Positions 48,744 through 57,102 of a DNA stretch of 64,000 bases are shown in pieces. Under the pieces are notes generated by a model. The model ran no database searches, was not told where the DNA came from, and was given only the letters and a program-made list of their open reading frames with translations. Numbering within the stretch: the first letter of the stretch is position 1; each line of letters starts with the position of its first letter. The DNA comes from Mycobacterium sp. AZCC_0083 (GTDB taxonomy: Bacteria; Actinomycetota; Actinomycetes; Mycobacteriales; Mycobacteriaceae): the NCBI RefSeq assembly GCF_014202335.1, contig NZ_JACHGP010000004.1, positions 490,787-554,786 on the forward strand, in the 5' to 3' direction. The position numbers and the translations under genes were made by a program.

Positions 48744-49640
48744 ATGGCTACTGACACCACGCCAACAAGCAACGAACCGCCCGCCATCGCGGGCGTGCGC
48801 CGATCGTTCGTCGAGGCCCGCGGGGTCCGGTTCCACGTCACCGAGTCGGGGCCGGTGGACGGCAGGCCCGTGATCGCGCTGCATGGCTGGCCGCAGCACC
48901 ACTGGGTGTACCGGGATCTGCTGGCCGACCCGCCGCCGGGGCTGCGGATCATCGCACCCGACCTGCCCGGCTACGGCTGGTCGGGACCCGCGCCGCACAA
49001 GTGGGCCAAGGACGACGTCGCGAGGGACGTGCTGGCCCTCGCCGATGCGCTCGGGCTCGACCGCTTCCTGCTCGTCGGCCACGACTGGGGCGGCTTCGTA
49101 GGATACCGGATGGTGCTGTCGTCGCCGGAGCGGATCGACGGCTACCTGGTGATGAACATGGCGCACCCGTGGGTGACCCCGCGGGTCCTGCTGCCGACAT
49201 TCTGGCGACTGCTGACCTATCAGCCCATGATGGCCACGGTCGGGGTGCAGGTGCACCAGCGCACCAGGATCATCGAGCGGATGGTGTTCGGGAGCGGCCC
49301 GGCGAGTCATCGCCTGGATCCCGCGGTCGTCCGCGTCTACACCGAGCGGTTCCGCGATCCGGTGTGCGCCCGCACCGCCAGGGACACCTATCGGACCTTT
49401 CTCCTGCGCGAAATACCCTCGAGTGCAAGGAATCCCGAGACCCGCCGCGTGACCCTGCCCGTCAGGGTGCTCTTCGGCACCGCCGACTTCGCGGTACATC
49501 AGTCGCTGGCGGATCCGGCGACGGCCAAGGCCGACGACTACACATTCGACCCGGTCGATGCCGGGCACTTCATCATCGACGAGCGCCCGGACCTGGTGCG
49601 CGCCAAGCTGATCGCACTCGCCGAAGAGACCTCCCCCTAA
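48744..49640 (+). CDS. Alpha/beta-hydrolase, epoxide-hydrolase-like
   Basis: A 298-residue hydrolase of the epoxide hydrolase / haloalkane dehalogenase group. The oxyanion segment is HGWPQHHWVY (about 47-56), the nucleophile elbow GHDWGG carries an aspartate, and the catalytic His is in DAGHFI near residue 272. A cap domain lies between. Asp as nucleophile rules out a simple serine esterase. Actual epoxide or haloalkane activity needs the cap tyrosines, which I did not assign. Divergent from prpE. Confidence 0.82.
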   Translation: MATDTTPTSNEPPAIAGVRRSFVEARGVRFHVTESGPVDGRPVIALHGWPQHHWVYRDLLADPPPGLRIIAPDLPGYGWSGPAPHKWAKDDVARDVLALADALGLDRFLLVGHDWGGFVGYRMVLSSPERIDGYLVMNMAHPWVTPRVLLPTFWRLLTYQPMMATVGVQVHQRTRIIERMVFGSGPASHRLDPAVVRVYTERFRDPVCARTARDTYRTFLLREIPSSARNPETRRVTLPVRVLFGTADFAVHQSLADPATAKADDYTFDPVDAGHFIIDERPDLVRAKLIALAEETSP

Positions 49641-49641
49641 G

Positions 49642-49703
49642 GCGATTTGTGCACGCGCAGTCGCGTCGATCGCGTCGATCGCAACTGCGCGTGCACAAAT
49701 CGC
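49642..49703. repeat. Intergenic palindromic repeat, family 2, copy D
   Basis: A 62-bp near-perfect inverted repeat. Arms of 23 bases (GCGATTTGTGCACGCGCAGT start) differ at one position around a 16-base centre that itself repeats GTCGATC. It begins 1 base after the hydrolase stop and separates it from the convergent TetR gene, so it can act as a two-way terminator. A second copy is at 51805. Confidence 0.85.
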
Positions 49704-49712
49704 GCGTTTTGG

Positions 49713-50372
49713 CTAGCCGGTAACCATCGGCAATAGGTAGGTGCGCACGAATTCGCGTGTGTCGTCGATGGTCTCGAGCTTGATGCTGGTGTGTGGCGTG
49801 ACGATGAAGGACAGCGTGAGTCGGGTTTGGAGCTCGGCGGCGGTACGCAGCTGGCGCTCCTGGGCGGGCGTCGTGGCGCCTTCACCGTAGATGTCGTTCC
49901 GCAACAGGGCAGCCGAGTGTTCGGTGGCGAAGTCGAGGATGGCGCCGGCGTCGATCGTCAGACTGGGCAGGATCGTCTCGGGCTCGGTGTGCAGCAGCTT
50001 CTTGAGCAGAGCGTGTCCACGCATGAAGGTCACGCTGAACACCGTGCCGTAGACCAGGCTGTCTTCAAGGGTGTCGCCACGGGCGTGCGCCTGCGAACTG
50101 CCCTCCATGAAGCGGCGCGCCTCGGCGAGCACGATGGCATCGGTCAGAGCCGCCTTGGTCGGAAAGCGCCGGTAGAGGGTCGCGCGACCGACACCGCTTC
50201 GGCGGGCGACGTCCTCCATGGTGCTGCGCCGCATTCCGACGAGTTCGGCCTGCTCGAGCGTCGCGTGCAGGATGCGGGCGGTGATCTCGTCCGGGTTGTC
50301 GACCTGGGCGAGCACGGCGGGATCTGGATCGACGAGCCGCCGCACGAACTCAGCCGTTCGACTCGACGTCAC
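49713..50372 (-). CDS. TetR-family regulator, divergent from a P450
   Basis: A 219-residue regulator. The helix-turn-helix lies at about residues 30-77 (STMEDVARRSGVGRATLYRRF), with a C-terminal ligand domain of about 130 residues. GTG at 50372 has a strong AAGGAGG; longer starts are less likely. It is divergent from the CYP gene and a strong palindrome sits between them, so it probably represses the P450 and itself. Confidence 0.88.
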   Translation of the reverse strand: MTSSRTAEFVRRLVDPDPAVLAQVDNPDEITARILHATLEQAELVGMRRSTMEDVARRSGVGRATLYRRFPTKAALTDAIVLAEARRFMEGSSQAHARGDTLEDSLVYGTVFSVTFMRGHALLKKLLHTEPETILPSLTIDAGAILDFATEHSAALLRNDIYGEGATTPAQERQLRTAAELQTRLTLSFIVTPHTSIKLETIDDTREFVRTYLLPMVTG

Positions 50373-50426
50373 TGGATTCCTCCTTGCCCGCGGCTCTCCG
50401 TCGCCGTATCGTGGCGACTGAAGCAC

Positions 50427-50455
50427 GCGAGACATTGATTGTCTTTCTGTCTCGC
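50427..50455. promoter_or_regulatory. TetR operator between regulator and P450 genes
   Basis: GCGAGAC and GTCTCGC form a perfect 7-bp outer inverted repeat 15 bases apart. Inside it, AGACA and TGTCT form a second, offset repeat. It lies 55 bases from the TetR start and about 42 from the P450 start. Confidence 0.6.
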
Positions 50456-50496
50456 GCGTCTCATTCTAACCGGTGGCTCTCGGGGAAGAGGTTGTT

Positions 50497-51804
50497 ATGG
50501 GCGGCGGACTTTGGGCGCGGTGGGTGGCGATGCACGGGGTGCCGCGGGCCTACATGGCGGTTCACGCGCGGCGGGGCGACCCGTTGGCCCGGCTGATCGC
50601 CAATCACGGGCGAGACGATGACCCCTATCCGCTGATGGAAGAGGTCAGGGCGCACGGGCCGCTCATGCACACGCGGTTCGTCTGGGCCAGCGTCGATCAC
50701 GGTGTGTGCCGGGAAGTTCTGCGGGACAAGAGGTTCGGCGTCACCGCGCCGTCGGACATGGACCTGCCCCGGCCTCTGCCTGCGCTGCTCAAGAGGACCG
50801 ACCCTGGCGTGGCCAATCCGGTCGAACCGCCTGCGATGGTGATCGTGAATCCGCCGGACCACACCCGCTACCGGCAACTGGTGGCCCAAAGCTTCACCCC
50901 ACGTGCGACCGAGACGCTCGGCACCAGGGTCGCCGAGGTGACCGCTGAACTGATCGATGAGCTCGCGAGCACGCCGAATCCCGATCTGATCGCCGACTTT
51001 GCGGCGAGACTTCCCGTCGCGATCATCGCTGAGATCCTCGACCTGCCCGCCGATAGCCACGACCAGATGTTGGCGTGGGGCCACGGCGGCGCCCCGCTGT
51101 TGGACATCGGAATCGGATGGAAGACCTATCGGAGGGCCATCGATGGTCTGCGGGATACCGATGGCTACTTCAACGAGCATCTTGCCCGAATGCGCGACGG
51201 CGGTCCGAGTGAAAACCCTTTCAGCAGAATGGCTGCCGACGGTACCTTGACGGATCGCGAGCTCGCGGCGAACGCCGCACTGATCGTTGGCGCGGGCTTC
51301 GAGACCACGGTGAACCTGATCGGCAACGGCATCGCCCTGCTGCTCCGACATCCCGAGCAGCTCGCACTACTGCGCGACGACCCCGGCCTGTGGCCCGGCG
51401 CCGTCGAGGAGATCCTGCGACTCGACAGCCCGGTCCAGATGACCGCGCGGACGGCTAGTTGCGACGTCGACATCGCCGGACACCGCATCGCACGGGGCGA
51501 CATGGTCGCGCTGTTGCTCGGAGGAGCCAACCGCGACCCCTTGGTGTTTGCGGACCCCGACCACTTGGACGTCACCCGGGCCAATGCGCGCGAACACCTG
51601 GCGTTCGCGTCCGGTATTCACGTCTGTCTTGGCGCCGCACTTGCCCGCATCGAGGGCGTTACCGCGTTGCGCTCACTCTTCGAGGCGTTTCCCGACATGC
51701 GTCTCACCGAACCCCCGCGACGGCGAGGGCTGGTCAACTTGCGCGGATTCGCAGGGCTCCCAGCGCAACTAGGTGCCAGGCGGGCCGCAACCGCCGACAA
51801 GTAG
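50497..51804 (+). CDS. Cytochrome P450, CYP140-like
   Basis: A 435-residue soluble P450. The I-helix oxygen-binding AGFETT, the K-helix ExxR (EEILR) and the haem loop FASGIHVCLG with its Cys ligand are all intact. The start (WVAMHGVPRAYMAVHARRGD region) and the GFETTVNLIGNGI stretch resemble M. tuberculosis CYP140 from memory, so I call that family tentatively. ATG at 50497 is favoured by GGAAGAGG 6 bases upstream; GTG at 50473 is open. No ferredoxin gene is adjacent. Substrate unknown; TetR control suggests an inducible hydroxylase. Confidence 0.85.
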   Translation: MGGGLWARWVAMHGVPRAYMAVHARRGDPLARLIANHGRDDDPYPLMEEVRAHGPLMHTRFVWASVDHGVCREVLRDKRFGVTAPSDMDLPRPLPALLKRTDPGVANPVEPPAMVIVNPPDHTRYRQLVAQSFTPRATETLGTRVAEVTAELIDELASTPNPDLIADFAARLPVAIIAEILDLPADSHDQMLAWGHGGAPLLDIGIGWKTYRRAIDGLRDTDGYFNEHLARMRDGGPSENPFSRMAADGTLTDRELAANAALIVGAGFETTVNLIGNGIALLLRHPEQLALLRDDPGLWPGAVEEILRLDSPVQMTARTASCDVDIAGHRIARGDMVALLLGGANRDPLVFADPDHLDVTRANAREHLAFASGIHVCLGAALARIEGVTALRSLFEAFPDMRLTEPPRRRGLVNLRGFAGLPAQLGARRAATADK

Positions 51805-51860
51805 GCGATTTGTGCACGCGCAGTCGCATTGGTGGTCGCAACTGCACGTGCACAAATCGC
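51805..51860. repeat. Intergenic palindromic repeat, family 2, copy E
   Basis: A 56-bp copy of the element at 49642. It shares the first 23 bases exactly; the right arm has one change and the centre is shorter. It starts directly after the P450 stop codon. The following 51861-51997 contains no gene that I can support. Confidence 0.85.
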
Positions 51861-51997
51861 GGGGTTGGGCGAGGGCGTCGATCAAGCGTGGCACCGTGGC
51901 ACGGACGGGCAGGCGATCAGCGAGCGAATGCTGTGCGTGGATCGCGTGACGGCAAAAAGAAGTCGAGCTGTGAACGCCGGGCTGTGAGGATGGAGCC

Positions 51998-52825
51998 ATG
52001 ACCGACGACTGGCGCCGCATCAACCTGGCGAACTGGGAGTCGCGGGTGCCGCTGCACACTGCACCCGACGGATACGAGCTGGCGGGCTTCGACGACCCCG
52101 AGTACCTGTCACCCGTGGTGCGTTACGACCTGCCGCGGCTCGGGCGACTGGACGGTCTCGACGTCGTACACCTGCAGTGCCACATCGGTACCGACACGGT
52201 GTCGCTCGCCCGGCTCGGCGCGCGTTCGGTGACCGGGTTGGACTTCTCACCTGCCGCACTCGACGCGGGCCGGGCCTTGACCCGCAGGGCCAACGCCGAC
52301 GTGCGCTTCGTGGAGTCCGACGTGGATGGTGCGGTCGGGGTGCTCGGTGCGGAATGCTGCGACGTGGTCTACACCGGCATCGGTGCAATCTGCTGGCTGC
52401 CCGACATCCGCCGATGGGCGGCCGTCGTCGCCGAACTGCTGAGGCCGGGCGGCCGGCTGTTCATCAGGGAGGGCCATCCCGTGCTGTGGGCGATGAGTGA
52501 CCCAAGGCCCGACGGCCTGTTGGTGCTCGAGTATCCGTACTTCGAGACCGGCGGCACGGTCTTCGTCGAACACGACACCTACGCCGGTGACGGCGTCGTC
52601 ACCGCACCCGAGTCGGTCAGCTTCAACCATGGTCTCGGCGAGATCTTCACCGCGCTCACCGAGGCCGGGCTGGCCGTGACCGCGTTGGAAGAACATCGGG
52701 AGGTGCCGTGGAACCCGTTGGACGACGCGATGATTCCCAGCCCCGATTACGAAGAGGAGTACATCCTCGCCGAAGGGCGCGACCGGATGCCGTTGACCTA
52801 CACCCTGCAGGCGATCAAGCGCTGA
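51998..52825 (+). CDS. Class I SAM-dependent methyltransferase
   Basis: A 275-residue methyltransferase with the motif VVHLQCHIGTDTVSLARLGA, a variant of motif I in which the usual GxGxG is CHIGTD. A VTGLDFS motif II and a C-terminal beta-sheet follow. This variant is found in a common actinobacterial group of unknown substrate. A GGATGGAG ribosome-binding site precedes the ATG. Alone on the + strand between two repeat elements. Confidence 0.8.
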   Translation: MTDDWRRINLANWESRVPLHTAPDGYELAGFDDPEYLSPVVRYDLPRLGRLDGLDVVHLQCHIGTDTVSLARLGARSVTGLDFSPAALDAGRALTRRANADVRFVESDVDGAVGVLGAECCDVVYTGIGAICWLPDIRRWAAVVAELLRPGGRLFIREGHPVLWAMSDPRPDGLLVLEYPYFETGGTVFVEHDTYAGDGVVTAPESVSFNHGLGEIFTALTEAGLAVTALEEHREVPWNPLDDAMIPSPDYEEEYILAEGRDRMPLTYTLQAIKR

Positions 52826-52848
52826 GTTGGACCGTTCGAACGCGGCGT

Positions 52849-52905
52849 GAGCGCGCGCAGAGTTGGGGCTGCGTTCGGCGTGTCGCCCGCAAACACGCGC
52901 GCTCG
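52849..52905 (+). repeat. Intergenic palindromic repeat, family 1, copy C
   Basis: A 57-bp copy in the same orientation as 25530, with the same ends and inner block but a different centre. It lies between the convergent methyltransferase and kdpE genes. Confidence 0.85.
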
Positions 52906-52928
52906 GCGGAGGGTCGGACCGCTGAAAC

Positions 52929-53636
52929 CTATTCCTGGAAGCGGTAACCCATCCCGGCCTCGGTCAACAAGTGCACCGGGTGCGACGGGTCGTCCTCCAA
53001 CTTGCGGCGCAACTGAGCCAGGTACACCCGTAGGTAGTGGGTCTCCTTGGCATAGGCGGGCCCCCACACCTCCTTGAGCAATTCCTCGCGGCCCACCAGC
53101 TTGCCCCGGTTGCGGACCAGCATCTCCAACATGCCCCACTCGGTGGGCGTGAGGTGGACCTCGGACCCGTTCTTGGTGACCTTCTTCGCAGCCAAATCGA
53201 CGGTGAACGACGATGTTTCGACGATGGGTTCATCGGTGTCGGACGCCGCGGCCCCTCGCCGGACGGCGGCCCGCAGTCGTGCGAGGAACTCGTCCATCCC
53301 GAACGGCTTCGTCACGTAGTCGTCGGCGCCTGCGTCCAACGCGCCGACCTTGTCCGCCGAGTCGGTGCGGGCGGACAACACGATGACCGGCGCGGTAAGC
53401 CAGCCGCGAAGGCCCTGCAGCACTTCGATTCCGGACATGTCGGGCAGGCCGAGATCCAACACGATGACGTCGGGCTTGTGCTCGGCGGCAGCGCGCAACG
53501 CGGCACCGCCGGTCGCGGCGGTGGTGACCTCGTAGCCCCGTACGGACAGGTTGATTCGCAACGCCCGCAGAATCTGCGGTTCGTCGTCGATGACGAGGAC
53601 TCTGATCTTCGGCGGGGTCGTCTTCGGCGCGGTCAT
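52929..53636 (-). CDS. kdpE: KdpE response regulator
   Basis: A 235-residue OmpR/PhoB-class regulator. The receiver domain has the acidic pair near the start (VIDDEPQ), phospho-acceptor Asp in VLDLGLPD and Lys in TKPFG. A winged-helix DNA-binding domain fills the C-terminal half. It activates the potassium operon when potassium is scarce. Its ATG overlaps the kdpD stop by four bases. Confidence 0.93.
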   Translation of the reverse strand: MTAPKTTPPKIRVLVIDDEPQILRALRINLSVRGYEVTTAATGGAALRAAAEHKPDVIVLDLGLPDMSGIEVLQGLRGWLTAPVIVLSARTDSADKVGALDAGADDYVTKPFGMDEFLARLRAAVRRGAAASDTDEPIVETSSFTVDLAAKKVTKNGSEVHLTPTEWGMLEMLVRNRGKLVGREELLKEVWGPAYAKETHYLRVYLAQLRRKLEDDPSHPVHLLTEAGMGYRFQE

Positions 53637-56185
53637 GGCCGTTCCTCCTTCGGAGGTGCGGCCAAATCGATTTCGATGGTCAAACCCCCTCCCGGGGTGT
53701 CGGTCGCGATCGCGGTGCCGCCCATCGCCTCAACGAATCCCTTCGCAACCGCAAGGCCGAGGCCGACGCCGCTGCTGTTGTGGCTGTCGCCGCCGCGCTG
53801 GAAGGGTTCGAAGAGTTGCTCCTCGGTGCCACGCGGTATCCCTGGCCCTTCGTCGATGACCGCGATCAGCACTCGATCGCCCACCTGGCCCGCGTTGACC
53901 CGTACCACGCTATCCGGGGCGTAGCGCAGCGCGTTGTCGATCAGATTCGCCAGCACTCGTTCGAGCAAGCCGCTGTCGGCCATCGCCACGGCATCGCCGA
54001 CCTCGACTTTGACCCTGTCGACTCCCGGTTTGCCAAACCCGGTGGCTCCCTTGCTGATTCCGAGGAGCGCGCGCTGCACCGTTTCCTCCAGGTACACCCT
54101 GCGCAGTTCTGGCCGGACCACCCCCGCCGCCAACCGCGACGAGTCGAGCAGGTTCCCAACCAGTGCCGTCAGCTGGTCGATCGACTCCTCGACGGTTGCC
54201 AGCAGCTCCGCGGTGTCCTCGGGGGAGAAGCCGACGTCGTCGCTGCGCAGGCTGGACACCGCGGCCTTCGCGCCGGCCAGCGGCGTGCGCAGGTCGTGGC
54301 TGACCGCCGAAAGCAGTGCGCGGCGCAATTCGTCTGCTTGCGCAATCGCTTCGGCCTTGCCGGCCTCCTCGGTCAGCTCACGCTGCTTGACCAGCCCTGC
54401 CGCCTGCTTGGCAACCGCCCCGAGAACCCTGCGGTCCCGGGCGGCCAGCTTCTTGCCCGAGATCAGCAGCCAGAATTCGTCGTCACCGACCTCGATGGCG
54501 GTATCGGCCGTATCGACGTCCACACAAGGGTCGGTGCCGACGCAGGCGATGACGCCGTGGCCGTCGCGGAGCAGGCTGACCGCGCGCTGAGAGTAGGTTT
54601 CCCTGACCCGCTCCAGCAGCGTTTCCAGGTCGGCGCCGCGGAGCACCGACCCGGCGAACAGCGCGAGGAGTTCGGCCTCCTGCGACGCGCGCCTGGCCTC
54701 CCTTGCCCGGCTCGCCGCGCCGTCGACAAGCGCCGCCACGGCCACGGCCACGGCCAGCAGCACCACGACGGTGACGGCGCTGTCGGGCTCGGCGATGGTG
54801 AAGCTGTATCGGGGAACAACCAGGAAGTAGTTGAGCAGGAGCCCGGAGAGCAACGCCGACAGTGCGGCGGGGGCCACGCCGCCGAGCAGCGCAACGATCA
54901 GCACCCCGACGAAGAACAGCGCGCTCTCACCGCCGGTAGCGAGATAGGGGTCGAGCACGAACACGATCAGTGCGCAGATGACGGACGGAACGATCACGGC
55001 GGCCAGCCAGGACACCAGGTGCCGACGGCGAGGGGACAACGACGACAGCGAGAACGCTCCGCTGGAGCCCTCGTGCGTCACCATGTGGACGTCGATCTTC
55101 CCCGAGTGCTGGACCGTCGCGGCGCCGATGCCCTCCTCGAAGATGCGTGCCCACCGCGACCGGCGTGAGGTGCCGAGAACCAGCTGGGTGGCATTGATGT
55201 CCCTGGCGAAATCCAGCAGCGCCGCGGGGACGTCGTCGCCGACCACCGTGTGCAACGTCGCGCCCAGGCTGAGGGCCAGCTCGCGCACCTTGCCCATCTG
55301 CGGTGCCGAGAGGCCCGAAAGTCCGTCGCCCCGAACGACGTGCACCACCATCAGCTCAGCGCCGGACCTCGATGCGATACGGGAGCCTCGGCGTACCAGG
55401 GTTTCCGACTCGGGGCCGCCGGTGACGGCGACCACCACCCGCTCGCGGGCCTCCCAGGTGTCGGTGATCTTGTTGTCGGCGCGATACTTGGCCAGCGCGG
55501 CGTCTACCTGATCGGCGAGCCACAACAGGGCAATCTCGCGTAGTGCGGTCAGGTTGCCACGCCGGAAGTAGTTCGTCAGCGCGGCGTCGATGCGCTCGGG
55601 GGCGTACACGTTCCCGTGTGAAAGCCTGCGGCGCAACGCTTCCGGCGTGATGTCGACGAGCTCGATCTGCGCGGCCGCGCGGACGATTTCGTCGGGCACC
55701 GTCTCCTGCTGTTCGATGCCGGTGATCTGCGCGACGACGTCGTTCAGGCTTTCCAGGTGCTGGACGTTGACCGTCGATATCACGGAGATGCCCGCGTCGA
55801 GCAGCTCCTCGATGTCCTGCCAGCGCTTGGGATTCTTGCTGCCAGGAGTGTTCGTGTGCGCGAGCTCGTCGACGAGCACCACCTGCGGCTGGCGCGCCAG
55901 CACCGCCTCAACGTCAAGCTCGGGAAAGCTGCTGTCTCGGTAGTCGACGTAGTGGGGCGGGATGAGCTCGATTCCCGTGAGTATCTCCGCGGTCTTCTTG
56001 CGGCCGTGTGTCTCGACCACCGCGGCGACGACGTCGGTGCCGCGTTCCAGCCTGCGGTGCGCCTCGCCGAGCATCGCGAATGTCTTGCCGACGCCGGGAG
56101 CTGCGCCCAGATAGATGCGCAGCTCCCCGCGTTTCTGCTTGTGGTCGGCCTTGGGCTCGGGCTGCGTCACATGCTCATCATCCAC
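53633..56185 (-). CDS. kdpD: KdpD sensor histidine kinase
   Basis: An 850-residue potassium/turgor sensor. Order: N-terminal KdpD domain with Walker A GAAPGVGKT near residues 27-35, a universal-stress-protein domain (about 240-370), four closely spaced membrane helices (about 390-500), a GAF-like region, and a HisKA/ATPase core with phospho-His in SAVSHDLRTPLAG and GxGLGLAV. In this genome it follows kdpC by 7 bases on the same strand, so it is part of the transporter operon. In M. tuberculosis kdpDE is divergent from kdpFABC. Confidence 0.95.
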   Translation of the reverse strand: MDDEHVTQPEPKADHKQKRGELRIYLGAAPGVGKTFAMLGEAHRRLERGTDVVAAVVETHGRKKTAEILTGIELIPPHYVDYRDSSFPELDVEAVLARQPQVVLVDELAHTNTPGSKNPKRWQDIEELLDAGISVISTVNVQHLESLNDVVAQITGIEQQETVPDEIVRAAAQIELVDITPEALRRRLSHGNVYAPERIDAALTNYFRRGNLTALREIALLWLADQVDAALAKYRADNKITDTWEARERVVVAVTGGPESETLVRRGSRIASRSGAELMVVHVVRGDGLSGLSAPQMGKVRELALSLGATLHTVVGDDVPAALLDFARDINATQLVLGTSRRSRWARIFEEGIGAATVQHSGKIDVHMVTHEGSSGAFSLSSLSPRRRHLVSWLAAVIVPSVICALIVFVLDPYLATGGESALFFVGVLIVALLGGVAPAALSALLSGLLLNYFLVVPRYSFTIAEPDSAVTVVVLLAVAVAVAALVDGAASRAREARRASQEAELLALFAGSVLRGADLETLLERVRETYSQRAVSLLRDGHGVIACVGTDPCVDVDTADTAIEVGDDEFWLLISGKKLAARDRRVLGAVAKQAAGLVKQRELTEEAGKAEAIAQADELRRALLSAVSHDLRTPLAGAKAAVSSLRSDDVGFSPEDTAELLATVEESIDQLTALVGNLLDSSRLAAGVVRPELRRVYLEETVQRALLGISKGATGFGKPGVDRVKVEVGDAVAMADSGLLERVLANLIDNALRYAPDSVVRVNAGQVGDRVLIAVIDEGPGIPRGTEEQLFEPFQRGGDSHNSSGVGLGLAVAKGFVEAMGGTAIATDTPGGGLTIEIDLAAPPKEERP

Positions 56186-56192
56186 CGGGCAG

Positions 56193-57098
56193 TCAACCCT
56201 TCACCGGATACTTCTTGTCTAGGTCGATGTTGAGCTGCAGCACGTTCACCCGCGGTTCGCCCATGAATCCGAGGTCGCGGCCATACTCGTGGGCCTGCAC
56301 CGCTTCCCGCACTTGATCGGCACTGATGCTGCGAGCCTTGGCCACCCGATTGACCTGAATGTCGGCGTAGGCCACCGAGATATCGGGGTCCAAGCCACTA
56401 CCGCTGGCGGTGACCGCATCTGCAGGCACCTGTGGGTCGGTCGCGGCGCCCTTGATGGGCACGACCTGGCCGACGGAGTAGTCGTCGCCGAACTTGGCGC
56501 ATTCCACGCGCACACCCTCGTAGGTGGCTAGGAACGGCGTCGTTGTCGTCTTGCAGGGCTCGTTGACGCTGATCACGCGGATCGGGTCGACGACGTTTCC
56601 ACGGGCGTCGCGCGGCCCGATCACCGAAAGCACGGCGCCGACGCCGTCACCGGTGCAGAACGGCCGGGCGCCGTTGACGCCCTCGAGCTTGCCGATGGCG
56701 GCGCTGCGTGAGCAGACCAGCGTGAGCAGGCTTGCCTTGTAGCCGTTGTCGGCTTCGGGAAGCGACGGATCGCCGGGTGTGTCGACGATGCTCTCCGGTC
56801 CGAGGTTGCTGGCACTGGTGGCCAGCGGGTCGTATCCGGCACCTGCGGCCGACGGCCGGCTCTGGAAGTACTTCGGCAACGGGTTGCCGTCGCTGTCGGT
56901 GAAGGACTGACCGATCAGGCCGCTGCCCACCGGCTTTCGGTCCACCTCGATGATCGAGCCGTTGGCCTTGTCGTTCAGACCAGGCACCTGCGCGATCAGC
57001 CAGATGAGCACGGGGTAGCCGATGCCGACGATGACGGTGAACACCAGTAAGGCGCGTAGCGCTGCCCAGTGCTGCCGGGCGAGATTTGAAAAGTTCAT
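56193..57098 (-). CDS. kdpC: KdpC subunit, extended form
   Basis: A 301-residue KdpC, stabilising ATP binding of the KdpFABC pump. One N-terminal membrane helix (about 14-36) precedes an extracytoplasmic domain. The family core is intact at both ends: GSxLIGQSF and the FQSRPSAA block near residues 60-85, and SGSGLDPDIS with the RVAKAR region near 231-255. Between them lies an insertion of roughly 100 residues with four cysteines (LVCS, PFCT, EPCK, VECA). Usual KdpC is about 190 residues. The cysteines could make two disulphides outside the membrane. Confidence 0.92.
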   Translation of the reverse strand: MNFSNLARQHWAALRALLVFTVIVGIGYPVLIWLIAQVPGLNDKANGSIIEVDRKPVGSGLIGQSFTDSDGNPLPKYFQSRPSAAGAGYDPLATSASNLGPESIVDTPGDPSLPEADNGYKASLLTLVCSRSAAIGKLEGVNGARPFCTGDGVGAVLSVIGPRDARGNVVDPIRVISVNEPCKTTTTPFLATYEGVRVECAKFGDDYSVGQVVPIKGAATDPQVPADAVTASGSGLDPDISVAYADIQVNRVAKARSISADQVREAVQAHEYGRDLGFMGEPRVNVLQLNIDLDKKYPVKG

Positions 57099-57102
57099 TC
57101 TT

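Noticed and set aside
51769..52059. Minus-strand frame with several Cys and His between the P450 and the methyltransferase
   Set aside because: It crosses the palindromic repeat and the methyltransferase start and has no promoter or known domain.
53780..55168. Long + strand frame opposite kdpD
   Set aside because: Gln/Arg/His-rich shadow of the conserved kinase, no motif.
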